Positions 1 through 8,669 of a stretch of DNA of 64,000 nt are shown here, piece by piece (the first letter of the stretch is position 1; the number at the start of each line of letters is the position of its first letter). Below the pieces are notes generated by a model, which ran no database searches, was not told the DNA's origin, and was given only the letters and a program-made list of their open reading frames with translations. The stretch lies in NCBI GenBank assembly GCA_949316235.1, contig OX438758.1:15945194-16009193 (forward strand). The letters run 5' to 3'. The translations under genes and the position numbers were made by a program. The stretch is from Oegoconia quadripuncta (lineage: Eukaryota > Arthropoda > Insecta > Lepidoptera > Autostichidae).

Positions 1-1
1 T

Positions 2-991
2 ACCGATCACGTCAAAACCATTGTGACGTTCTGTAAGCAGTCAGTCAATGCTATGGACCAATTACGAGCCGAACAAGAAACATGTGGAAAAAAAGAAGGT
101 GAGGTGTTGACATTGATACAAGCTGTCAGCACTAGATGGAATTCTTGCTTTGACATGCTAGAGAGATTCGTTAAACTGTCTGCACTAGTAGCTAAAATTT
201 TAGCCACAAAAAGCCAAACTAACAAAAATACACCAGATATGGTTCCATCGTCGCAACTTAATGTGCTTCTTGGCCCTTTCAAAGAGGCCACTGAGGAAAT
301 AAGTGGTGCGAATTATGTAACCTCAAGCTTAGCCATTCCTCTTACAAATTTAGTTACCCAAATTACAGATCAAGCAACTCCATCAACCTCTTTAGGGTTG
401 ATTGTAAAAAAGGCTTTACTCAAAAAAGTTGAAGACAAACTGGCTCCTTTAGAAAGAAATCCTTTTCTCTCAGTAGCTACTGTTTTGGACCCTCGGTTCA
501 AGCGTATCCACTTTACCTCGCCAATTGTCGTGTCAAATGCTATATCCAAAATTAGTGCTGAGATTCATGCAGAACATCGGCGTAGAGGACAACATTCTCC
601 AGATAAAAATCCTGATCAAGCAGCATCAGAACAAGCTAGTGGATCCTCTATCTGGTCCAGACATGAGAAATTATTAAATCTGAGCATAGGTTCTTCGTCA
701 GAGGTTCCAAGCAGTAGCTGTGTCCCCAATGAACTGAAGCAGTATTTGGACCAACCACTTTTAGAAAGAAAATCTGATCCAATAAAGTTCTGGGTAAATT
801 GTCAACATTTCACGCCAGTTCTCTCGGATATTGCTCTAAAATACTTGATTTGTCAAGCATCTTCAGTATCATCTGAAAGAGTAGCTTCAGTGGTTTTGGC
901 TGTGCCAAATGATAGGAGCAGATTAACAGGGGAACATATCAAACAAAGAGTGCTCCTGATGTCAATATCAGACAAATACTGGTTTCAATAA
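2..991 (+). CDS. hAT-superfamily transposase, C-terminal part (runs in from the left edge)
   Basis: The frame is open from base 2 to a TAA at 989-991, so the true start lies outside the window; the GTG at 23 is only an internal Val codon. The N-terminal part shown has the ZBED-type signature 'STRWNSCFDMLERF'. The last ~80 residues form a hATC dimerisation domain: 'FWVNC...LSDIALKYLICQASSVSSERV', then 'NDRSRLTGEHIKQRVLLM'. hAT transposases cut and paste DNA with an RNase H-like core interrupted by an alpha-helical insertion. The product ends cleanly and the element's end follows 250 bp later. In the hATC motif the usual 'SERVFS' reads 'SERVAS', which hints at decay. Family assignment is firm; activity cannot be judged without the catalytic N-terminal part. 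Confidence 0.85.
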   Translation, partial: TDHVKTIVTFCKQSVNAMDQLRAEQETCGKKEGEVLTLIQAVSTRWNSCFDMLERFVKLSALVAKILATKSQTNKNTPDMVPSSQLNVLLGPFKEATEEISGANYVTSSLAIPLTNLVTQITDQATPSTSLGLIVKKALLKKVEDKLAPLERNPFLSVATVLDPRFKRIHFTSPIVVSNAISKISAEIHAEHRRRGQHSPDKNPDQAASEQASGSSIWSRHEKLLNLSIGSSSEVPSSSCVPNELKQYLDQPLLERKSDPIKFWVNCQHFTPVLSDIALKYLICQASSVSSERVASVVLAVPNDRSRLTGEHIKQRVLLMSISDKYWFQ

Positions 992-1148
992 TGTTTTTTT
1001 TTTTAATTTTGTTTGTTTTTCTTTATTTCGAGTAATTCGAAAAAAAATTTTTAAATAATAAAACATGTTGAAACAGCCAGATGGTGTATTTACTTTAAAA
1101 TTTCGATGATTTTGGCAATTTTTATAAATAATTGCAAACGGGCAAAAA

Positions 1149-1231
1149 ATATCGATATATCGAAATATCGATATTTCTTGGGCGATATATATCGATATAT
1201 TTGAAAAATATCGATACGATAAATATCGATT
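1149..1231. repeat. TATCGATA-rich subterminal tract of the hAT element
   Basis: ATATCGATA-type words recur about every 10-20 bases between the hAT stop codon and the element end, several of them self-complementary. Subterminal repeats of this kind often bind hAT transposases; that role is inferred here. Confidence 0.5.
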
Positions 1232-1240
1232 TTTTTTTTC

Positions 1241-1256
1241 CATTTGCCCATCCCTA
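1241..1256. repeat. Right terminal inverted repeat of the hAT element
   Basis: CATTTGCCCATCCCTA read on the other strand is TAGGGATGGGCAAATG, the well-known hAT terminal pattern (C/T)AGGGATGGGCAAA. It lies 250 bp after the transposase stop codon, as expected for a 3' end. The left end and the 8-bp target duplication are outside the window. Confidence 0.65.
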
Positions 1257-1435
1257 TTTGTTTTGACAAGAATGACATGTATGCCAATAAATAATGTTGC
1301 CATGGGTGAATTACAAAATACCCTAATGTCTTAATGTTGCTAAAAAAAAAAAAAAAAAAAGCAATTTCAAGTTTTATAATTTTATTATTGTTTGTATTGT
1401 TAGCGAAATGATAAAACGTTGTAATTGAGAAGGAG

Positions 1436-1606
1436 TGTTAATTTGAGAACGCATCATTAATTGCTCCTTTATCTGTGTTCCTCTTCTTTGTCTATTGCTG
1501 CATCTCTGTAGACTCGTTTTTCTGTATGCACGTTAATTAATTGTTTCTCTCAAAGTGATTACTAGAATAAACTAGTTGTTCGGTCCATCTGGGTTTTTAT
1601 TCCTAC
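1436..1606 (+). mobile_element. Candidate copia-type LTR (about 171 bp)
   Basis: A TG...CA segment starts TGTTAATTTGAGAACGC right after a purine run (GAGAAGGAG at 1427-1435, PPT-like), contains an AATAAA and ends CCTACA. Eighteen bases on, ATG at 1624 opens 'MASKIPISIV' and then stops (1654); this resembles a copia gag start. A PPT-like tract upstream and a gag-like start downstream do not belong to one LTR copy, so it could be either a 5' or a 3' LTR, or chance. Confidence 0.3.
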
Positions 1607-1671
1607 AGCAGAAGTCATCAAAAATGGCTTCCAAAATACCTATATCTATTGTCTAAATGTATTTCACTCAC

Positions 1672-1881
1672 CTAAAAACCAGACAGACTTTGACTACTAC
1701 AACTGTTCCATATAGTGTCCAAGTGGATGATGTCCCCAAATAAAGAATCATGTCTATCGTGACACGTTCTAAGGTGCCTTCGGAGTTCCTGGCGTTGAAG
1801 ACCATCATAGGCTTCTGCCGATTCTAACTCATTTAGAAAGAATCCCAGTCGTGCCATTTCGTACAACTTAAGAAAATACAC
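1672..1881 (-). other. Unrecognised short open frame ending at a splice-donor-like site
   Basis: A 69-residue frame holds a charged stretch, 'LQRQELRRHLRTCHDRHDSLFGD', that does not look like AT-rich noise. Its 3' end abuts AG/GTGAGT on the minus strand (about 1671-1675), a good donor site. It could be an exon of a host gene or of a mobile element; I do not recognise the family. It fits none of the neighbouring elements. Confidence 0.25.
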
Positions 1882-2041
1882 TTCACTCAGATTTTCACTT
1901 TACATGCACTTAATTGTATTGGATCACGTTTCTATACTTTATGTACACGAAATTTCAAGTTTTTTGGCTATATTATCAACAAACGCACGTAGGAAAACTT
2001 CGCGGTTCGAGTTGTCAATGTCAAAATTTTTAGGTTAGAAG

Positions 2042-2127
2042 ATAAACTGTAAACCGAGTTCAACCGCAAAAAATTTGCAGTTTATGTCACGTGACCGTAG
2101 TTGAACGTCAAAACTTTGCGGTTGAAC
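2042..2127. repeat. Two inverted-repeat pairs
   Basis: GTTCAACCGCAAA (2058-2070) pairs perfectly with TTTGCGGTTGAAC (2115-2127). A second pair, ATAAACTGTAAA (2042-2053) with TTTGCAGTTTAT (2074-2085), matches 11 of 12. The two pairs overlap rather than nest, so only one stem could form at a time. It sits where the pogo fragment's homology ends. Confidence 0.5.
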
Positions 2128-2154
2128 CTTAAACGCTTCTTACGTGGTACGCCT

Positions 2155-2980
2155 GCAGGTTGTTCTCTAGTCGGCTTCACATGGTCTTTGAAGTGAGTCA
2201 GCCAATCGAGATAAAGCTCTGAGTTTATAAAACTGGAATCCGAGACCATGCCGACAGATCCAGGTGGTGCAGTATCTAACAGTTCTGCCTTCATCCTCTT
2301 CCTTCCAAATATAAACACAGGTGGAATAAAATGACCAGTCGCAGACACAGCATTGACGACAGTCACGTTGGTGCCTCGCTCTCCGCTAGAGAGTTTGTTG
2401 ACCGAGCGTTTACCCTTTCTAGACAGTACTTTTGGCTGTTTATTAGGTACGGTGGATATACCTGTCTCATCCATATTATAGATAGACTGTGGTGGAAAAT
2501 TATATTTGTCCTTTAGCGCAAATAAACCTGCGGTCTGTTGAATCCCATTGCACGTGCAATGCTTGTCGAAGTTGGCTGTCTAAGAGAAATATCCGGGTGC
2601 CGTTTCAGAAAGGCACGTAACAACTCCTTCCCTGGCATTTTAGTTTCTCTGTTGAATGTATGAGGAATTTAATTTTTGTCTGCATACTCGAACGCTCCAC
2701 TCCTCAATGTTTTTGATGTTAAACCATAAAACATATCGTCTAAGATAGTCAAGTGCTTGCAAAACTTTTCTTCTAACTCTTTTGAAAATATTGTGTCATA
2801 CCTGCCTAATTTTGTAGCACAATGTGGTTGTTGCAAACGGAATCGTAAAGTAGACTCTGCCATCCCTAAAGACGCAGCTACAGCTCTTTTGCTTTCGCCA
2901 TTATCAATTCGATTACGAGCCTCTTTGATAATCTCATCAGAACAAACCTGGCGAGCTGTTTTTCTTTCTCTTCTAGACAT
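2155..2980 (-). pseudogene. pogo/jerky-type transposase, broken and 3'-truncated
   Basis: Reading leftward: a psq-like helix-turn-helix at the start ('NGESKRAVAASLGMAESTLRFRL'), the middle region 'GKELLRAFLKRHPDISLR...TSIARAMGFNRPQ', and the start of the DDE_1 domain with 'MDETGIST', the first catalytic Asp, followed by 'VVNAVSATGHFIPPVFIF'. The frame is interrupted by an in-frame TAA near 2669-2671 and a frameshift near 2515, and homology ends around 2155 before the second catalytic Asp. Such proteins bind terminal repeats and insert at TA. This copy cannot be active. It is distinct from the full pogo-type element at 56015-59548. Confidence 0.8.
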
Positions 2981-2989
2981 TCTGAAAAA

Positions 2990-4050
2990 ATAGATTTATG
3001 TATTGCGAGTCAAAAAATCCAATAAATAATTAATTAATCGACCGAAATAGATAAGAACAATAAAAACTTGGCTGAACTATTCAAACATATGATTTATATT
3101 TAACTGTTAAAAATCCGGACGTGTAAAATTGCGCGCGCAATCTTACACGCACCAAAAGTGCGTAATTTTACACATTGCAATACCACTCAAAACATCGCAA
3201 TACTACTCTGCCCTCCAAATGATGAACGCAGTAACGACCATTTCATTGGTTTGACATTAACGCGGTCAAAGTTTTGAGTGAATTTTATGCTGTCACGAGT
3301 ACAACAAACACTTTTATAAACAAATGAAACTTTTTTTAGGTAAAACAAACTTAGTAGATTCCATATTTATCATCTATTTTAGATAAACTCTAAAGAATTC
3401 GTGTTTAATTTGGACAATGTTTTTATGACTAGCGATAAGTCGACTTTTTTAATAAGATTATCAAGCCATGAACACAGTGGGTGTGTTACTTACTGCGTTT
3501 ATGTGTATCAATACTACCTAAATTTTTCCCAAGTTATACCGTAAGATATCTTACTGCTTTTATAATAGCGAGATATTTGAGTTAGAACCAGACGGGTGGT
3601 TAATATAAACAGCGATTGGACTAGCGATTTGAGATGAAGCCTGTAAATTATATCACTAGATTATCGCCTGCGACTTCTTTCCCGTGAGAATTTCAAGAAT
3701 CCGTGTAGTCTAATGCTATTCCACGCGAATTAATCTTCTTGTTTACTAAATATTATCCTGATCCAGTCAGTAGTTTTTGCGAAAAAGAGTATACCCCCAT
3801 TACACCCTCATAAACTTTCGCGTTATGATATTATTTAGGAAGGAAGGATATAAAAGGCACAAAGGAAACATTGATTTGATATAAGGCATTAAAATAACAA
3901 CAATAGGTAATATCAGGAAATATCTATTGATCAAACAAATCAAATTTGACTTAAACTGTCTACATAGAAATAATAAAAAAATTTAACAAATGAAATGACA
4001 AAGATCGTAAAGGTAATATAACAAAATTTTATAAAATGGTTTGCAAAGTA
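2990..4050. other. No gene seen
   Basis: AT-rich sequence without a convincing frame. It includes the palindrome at 3121-3148 and the loose pair CCACTCAAAAC / GTTTTGAGTGA (about 3184 and 3270). Confidence 0.5.
3121..3148. repeat. 28-bp near-perfect palindrome around GCGCGCGC
   Basis: GTGTAAAATTGCGC is followed at once by its reverse complement, with one mismatched pair (A/C). A related GTAATTTTACAC follows at 3162-3173. It may be the core of a small inverted-repeat element. Confidence 0.55.
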
Positions 4051-4055
4051 AAATT

Positions 4056-5253
4056 TTACTGTTGTTCTATAGCCTCATCTTTTTCTGATTCTGGTAAATC
4101 ATACCAGAATTGCCTTCTATGCAGCGGCATCAACGGGATGAGTTTTTTTTTAAATTTGTTCTTTTCTGGTCGTAGCATCTCCTCGAGCAGAAGTTTTCGC
4201 CGTTCTTTCAGGAAATGTTTTAGTTTTTATTATTTTATTTGTCAAGAAGTCTAAAGTTTCTTCCGTTGCATTGTTGTGATTCATTTTAAATTTTAAAACA
4301 AATTGACCTCTTTGTGCTTTCACGGACAGGATATCCGCTATATAACACCTTGGTGTCCTTTTGCGGAGTTTCACCTGTGATGATAAATCAGAATATTCAT
4401 AAAAATCGCATACTTTCATTCCCTTCACAGTACTTTTTCCTGAATTGGCCTTGTTTACAGCTTCTGAAAAGTCACTTAAGTCGTAAACTTTATTTTTTTG
4501 TTTGAGTGATAGCTCATTGATTGATGGTGGTAGCTATCTGCTGACATGAATGTATGTCCTGGCTCCAAGTACTTGAATGTAATCGTTTCAGCTGATATCA
4601 AATCACTGTTAACAAATTCTATTAGGAAAGAAAACATTGTCCAGTTCTTGTTCTGAGATGAACAATTGTCCATCCATAGAACAATGTGCTTCTTGTCTCG
4701 TTTAAGTAATAGAAATGCACGGAAAGCCGAAATAATATCTACGGCGTTCCGTCCTGAAATTGACTCCGGCCAAATTACTGCAAGTGGTAAATTATTACAT
4801 GAACTTGATCCAAGCGGTACAAAAGTTTCGTTAAAAACGATAATACGGGGGCAGAATATAGCAGTTTTGTACTGCTCCATTCTGGGTAACATAACCACTT
4901 TTTGTAGGTCAACCGAGTAAAAGATAGTGTCAGTGTCAGAGGTTTTAGAATTTTGTACATCTTTTTGATATTCTGTTCGGCTGAACGTGTATTTTTCCTT
5001 GTGTTTTGTATGATTCCAGCAAACTTCACAATCTGTAGTCGGATATTGAACATGGTTCTCATTTTTAGTATGCAGTTGGAAATTAGCGCAAACTTCACAC
5101 TCTTCATGTCCTAGTTTTACAAAAGAAATATTGAGGTCACAAGTTACGATTTTTCTATAAGTTTCAGGAGATATTTTTACGCCGGGGTGGCTGTCGCAAA
5201 AATTATTGTACATAATTGTTATATTTTGTCGTCTATCTGTTACCTTTTTACGC
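4056..5253 (-). pseudogene. DUF7869-like protein, C-terminal half
   Basis: Reading leftward from a splice-acceptor-like TTTAG at 5254-5258: 'RRKKVTDRRQ', 'ISFVKLGHEECEVC' and a second Cys pair 'CEVCWNH' (zinc-binding pattern), 'FYSVDLQKVVMLPRM', 'IVLWMDNCSSQNKNW' and 'YLEPGHTFMSADSYHH'. The 'MDNCSSQNKN ... EPGHTFMSAD' pair matches DUF7869-type proteins, common in insects and cnidarians; its spaced Asp residues resemble an RNase H-like fold (inference). The frame slips near 4530 ('HHQ' to 'LSLKQKNKVYDL') and again near 4180, ending 'FWYDLPESEKDEAIEQQ' at a stop at 4056-4058. No terminal repeats or target duplication are visible. The N-terminal half is missing; a similar N-terminal half occurs at 14755-16150. 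Confidence 0.65.
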
Positions 5254-5279
5254 CTAAACCAATTAAGTAAGGAAATAAA

Positions 5280-5828
5280 TTATTAATGGCTTACCTCATT
5301 TACTTACGAAACTCTAAAATATCCTACTATGAACAAAGTATCATAAAAAAATGCATTTCTACAGTCGAATAAAATTGTCCTACTGATTATTTCTATACTA
5401 TGTCGCTGGCGAGGACATGCGAGTACTGCCGCTGCGTGTCGTCGCGAAGTATATTTCGCGCGCGCGTCCGGGTTAGCGCTAAATGCCTACTGTTGCAGGA
5501 ATACCCGGCCTTAATAAAAGAACTCCCATATTGTTATAGCTACCAAAAACCAACAAAAACCAATTTTAGGTCAGGAAAATATTACAATTTTAGTTTAATA
5601 TTAGTTTAGCTTTTGACTACAGTTCAGTAGTTTTACCAGCTGTAGAGGAACCGTTTTCTGTCGGCTCTTTGGGTTTAGGTTCGACGTGATTACTAGGTAT
5701 GGTGTTCGTCATCTTTTGATGAAAACACAGCGTACGGCACAAAGATTATATTGTCTGGTACACAATACACAATATTCACACCGCTATTACAATTAATAAT
5801 CCAGAATACAGACAGAGTCAATAGAGAA
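5280..5828. other. No gene seen; probable gypsy 3' flank on the right
   Basis: 5400-5480 is a short CG-rich island without a convincing protein. 5690-5828 lies just past the gypsy stop codon on the minus strand and may hold remnants of its 3' untranslated region or LTR, but no TG...CA borders could be fixed. Confidence 0.35.
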
Positions 5829-7265
5829 TCAATCGTCCGAGCTGTCACGGTAACGAAGAGGAGGTCGAATCTTGCGCCGGCCAATCGGCGCCCGGGACGC
5901 GTTCGACGCGCCTGCGCCGTGCGTTTGTATCGCAGATTCAGCGCGGCGATTGGCGGGCGATGCCGCAGAGTGACGCCGTCCCGTTGGCGGGGAATTTGAA
6001 TTAATAACATTGCGCGTTACACCCTCCTCCTCCAAGTCACGAGATCGTCCCGATGGTGAGTTGGGAATGTTAAGTGGTGCGTCATGTGGGTGTGTGTGTG
6101 TAACCCTATTTCCCGTTATGCGAGGCCGGCCTCGTAACCCACGAGGTTGGACAGGTTCTCCGGCCTCTCGACCTATGAACGGGGTTATGTCGGAGACATG
6201 GAAACGACCCAAGGCCTGACCTTGGCTATCAGCGATTTCATAAGTGGTCGGACTGATGACGCATTTGACAACATACGGGCCATCCCTTTGTGGCATGACC
6301 TTGCGGGTTAAACCTTTAGGAGCATTGCTGAGTCTATGAGTAGTCAACATGCATACATTGTTGCATAACAGCCGAGATAAATTGTACCCCATTGTCAGAC
6401 ACTATGCGCCGCGGAAGACCATAGCGTAGGAAGTACTCTTCAATCACAAGTGGAGCGCACGCTTCTGCGGTGGCATCTTGTAGGGCATATAGCTCCACCC
6501 AACGGGTTGCAGTATCCTCGACCAGCACACACCAGCACCCACTTCTCACCACCTTCTCCCTCAGGCAGTGGGCCAAACAGGTCGATAGCAAGTACCTCAC
6601 CTCTTTGGATCAGTACCGGTGTTTGGAGAAAACCGGTTGGCTTTGGTTGGAAAACTTATACCTCTGGCAATCGAGGCAGTCCCTGAAGTAATTACTGACG
6701 CACTTACGCATCCCGGTGAAGTAATAATGTTGTCGGATGCGATCCAGGGTACGTTCGACGCCTTGATGTCCTGCGGTAGGTGCGTTGTGTAATTCCCTAA
6801 GGACCGTCTCGACCATTGAAGTAGGTACCACTAGTTGGGGCTCTTCGGAGTCTGAATCAGGGCTGTAGCGATAAAGAATGCCTTGATTCATTAAGTAGCC
6901 GCGTTCCAACCAACGTGACGAAGCCAATAGATCGGTCTGTTCAAGATCTATGATGATCTTCTTCACCTCAGGGTCGTCCAGTTGAGCAGCTCCGAGTTCC
7001 GTCGGATTTATCCGGGGAACGTCAATAGTGACCGAGCAGACGCCACAGTCGACTTGAGAGCTTTCATCACAAACTGGTCGACTTAATGTGTCAGCAATGA
7101 CATTAGCCTTTCCTGGCGTATATTCGTATCTGATATCAAAAGCTTGGAGTTTGAGTGCCCACCGCATAAGGCGACCGCTGGGCGACTTAAGGGTGAGTAG
7201 CCACCTCAGAGGTTGGTGGTCACTGCGAACTACTACCGGGTGTCCGTCTATTATGGGCGGTACTT
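5829..7265 (-). pseudogene. Ty3/gypsy pol fragment: RNase H end, integrase, C-terminal tail
   Basis: From right to left: RNase H end 'VVVRSDHQPLRWLL' and 'TPGKANVIADTLSR'; the integrase H2C2 finger 'HNAPTAGHQGVERTLDRIRQHYYFTGM...CLDCQRYK'; part of the integrase core with 'VEDTATRWVEL' and 'RRIVSDNGVQF' (two catalytic Asp); then, after a deletion near 6350 that removes the catalytic-Glu region, the C-terminal domain 'QRDGPYVVKCVISPTTYEI' and a basic tail ending at 5829. There is a frameshift near 6600. Reverse transcriptase, protease and gag would lie to the right but are absent: the sequence changes to a LINE near 7265. A dead, twice-damaged copy. Confidence 0.85.
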
Positions 7266-7291
7266 CTTCACAGCCAAGACCACCAGACCAA

Positions 7292-8044
7292 ATGTGTGAG
7301 CACAAATTATTGGATGGATTACCTGATAAAATTGAAAATGATTATATACAGTGTGAAATTATAGAGGTAGGCGACCTGAAGCGTGACGTTGCATCCCTTC
7401 AAGGCAGACTCCAGGGGGTGGAGAATGAAAATCAAAGACTCCAGACTGAAATGGCTTCAATGATCACTAGTTTACAAAGCCAATTAAACGAGCGAGATCA
7501 ACAAGCGTTATTGAACGACATCCAAATTACCGGTATTCCCGAGTTTCCGGACGAGTCTGTCGGGCATATAGTGAGCGCGGTTGCCTCTAAAATTGGGATG
7601 TCCCTTGCACAGGAGGACATAGTGTTCGCAGAGCGGGTTGGCCCGCGACTGAGGCGCACTACAATGGCAGACCGCAACGCAAGCGCTTCCACCGAAGACG
7701 TCCCCCGCTCCCGGGTCATTGTGGTCCGGTTGGTGCGTCGGGAACTTCGTGACCGTTTGTTGAAAAGTGCTCGAATCCGCCGAAATCTCACCACAGACGG
7801 CATGGGACTCCCGGTGCATGACTCCCAAACATTTTATGTAAACGAGAGGCTTACAAAAGTGAACAGAATTCTTTTCGCCAAGGCACGTGAGGCCGGGAGA
7901 AAACAAGGGTGGAAATTCATATGGACCAAAGAGGGTCGTGTATTTGTAAAAAAATCGGAATCGTATTTCACTGTCCACCTTCTCAAATCGGAAACGGAAT
8001 TAAGACGTGTTTTTGACTCTGAACCTACTAAGCAAATGGAATAG
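7292..8044 (+). CDS. LINE-A ORF1 protein (nucleic-acid-binding chaperone type)
   Basis: The first ATG beyond the gypsy junction gives 250 residues. A coiled coil spans about residues 25-75 ('VASLQGRLQGVENENQRLQTE'), followed by an RRM-like and C-terminal domain as in L1-type ORF1 proteins: 'NDIQITGIPEFPDE', 'IVVRLVRRELRDRLLKSAR' and 'FYVNERLTKVNRILFAKARE'. Such proteins trimerise and coat the element's RNA. No zinc knuckle or PHD finger is seen, unlike the ORF1 at 59633. The frame is open upstream through gypsy sequence, so the element may be 5'-truncated and the true start lost. The ORF has no internal stop. Confidence 0.75.
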   Translation: MCEHKLLDGLPDKIENDYIQCEIIEVGDLKRDVASLQGRLQGVENENQRLQTEMASMITSLQSQLNERDQQALLNDIQITGIPEFPDESVGHIVSAVASKIGMSLAQEDIVFAERVGPRLRRTTMADRNASASTEDVPRSRVIVVRLVRRELRDRLLKSARIRRNLTTDGMGLPVHDSQTFYVNERLTKVNRILFAKAREAGRKQGWKFIWTKEGRVFVKKSESYFTVHLLKSETELRRVFDSEPTKQME

Positions 8045-8669
8045 CGTTAACGTTTTGTTTTGTGTACATTGTTTTGAATCTATGTTATTTTTGTTGCTGT
8101 GGATAAATTCTTTGTATGTTCTATTGAAAGTGACTGTAGTAAGGCAACTTACCTTTATCTCCTATTTAGATAACAATTTCCAGGAACTAAATTTACTTTT
8201 TTGTCAGGGTTATATTGCAAATTTTATTGTTACTGTGTATGTCTTTTTAATGCTACAACTACGTAAGAAGTGTAATATACACACTGCTGTTCATATGTTT
8301 TTCTTATTTAAGTTCATTGTGTGGCAGTTTAGTGCGTTTCAATTTCCGAATTGGCCAGTTCAATTTTCAAAAATTTATGATGTTGGTTACGCCATTGTCG
8401 CTTTATACATACAGGCTGCTTCTTTTAATTGTTTTCACACCGCTATATACAATTTTATGTTATATCTTAACAATTTAAACCATTGTATTAACCCAATTAC
8501 TGAATGTTTATATATTATGCCCAATAATTCAATCAACCTATCAAATACTCTTTATTGTACAATTGACATAAACTATATAAATAAGTGTCACTTTTACTGT
8601 CTAATTATTACAATGACTAAATATTGTTATATAATTTTTGTAAAAACAAATTGTTTTAGAAATGGTTAA
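8004..8669 (+). CDS. Unrecognised hydrophobic ORF bridging ORF1 and ORF2 of LINE-A
   Basis: The frame is open from 8004 (after a TAA at 8001-8003) to TAA at 8667-8669. It overlaps the end of ORF1 by about 40 nt and the ORF2 start (ATG 8662) by 8 nt. The first ATG is at 8082 (195 residues), 38 nt after the ORF1 stop. The DNA is very T- and A-rich, yet this frame has no stop for 220 codons while the other two frames collect several within the first 80 nt. The product is strongly hydrophobic with several possible membrane segments ('ESMLFLLLWINSLYVLLKV', 'IANFIVTVYVFLMLQL') and about 12 Cys. I know no such ORF in CR1/Jockey elements. T-rich composition by itself yields hydrophobic residues, so it may be spacer that happens to be open. 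Confidence 0.4.
   Translation, partial: DVFLTLNLLSKWNSVNVLFCVHCFESMLFLLLWINSLYVLLKVTVVRQLTFISYLDNNFQELNLLFCQGYIANFIVTVYVFLMLQLRKKCNIHTAVHMFFLFKFIVWQFSAFQFPNWPVQFSKIYDVGYAIVALYIQAASFNCFHTAIYNFMLYLNNLNHCINPITECLYIMPNNSINLSNTLYCTIDINYINKCHFYCLIITMTKYCYIIFVKTNCFRNG

Noticed and set aside
968..1303. Minus-strand frames across the TATCGATA tract
   Set aside because: They consist of low-complexity Ile/Tyr-rich residues from the repeat.
1341..1359. Poly(A) as a retrotransposon tail
   Set aside because: An A run of about 18 without any recognisable LINE or SINE sequence before it is not enough.
4666..4920. Plus-strand frame opposite the DUF7869-like gene
   Set aside because: The minus strand holds all recognisable motifs.
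7508..7978. Long minus-strand frames opposite LINE-A ORF1
   Set aside because: They have no domain signature and mirror the codon pattern of the sense ORF1.
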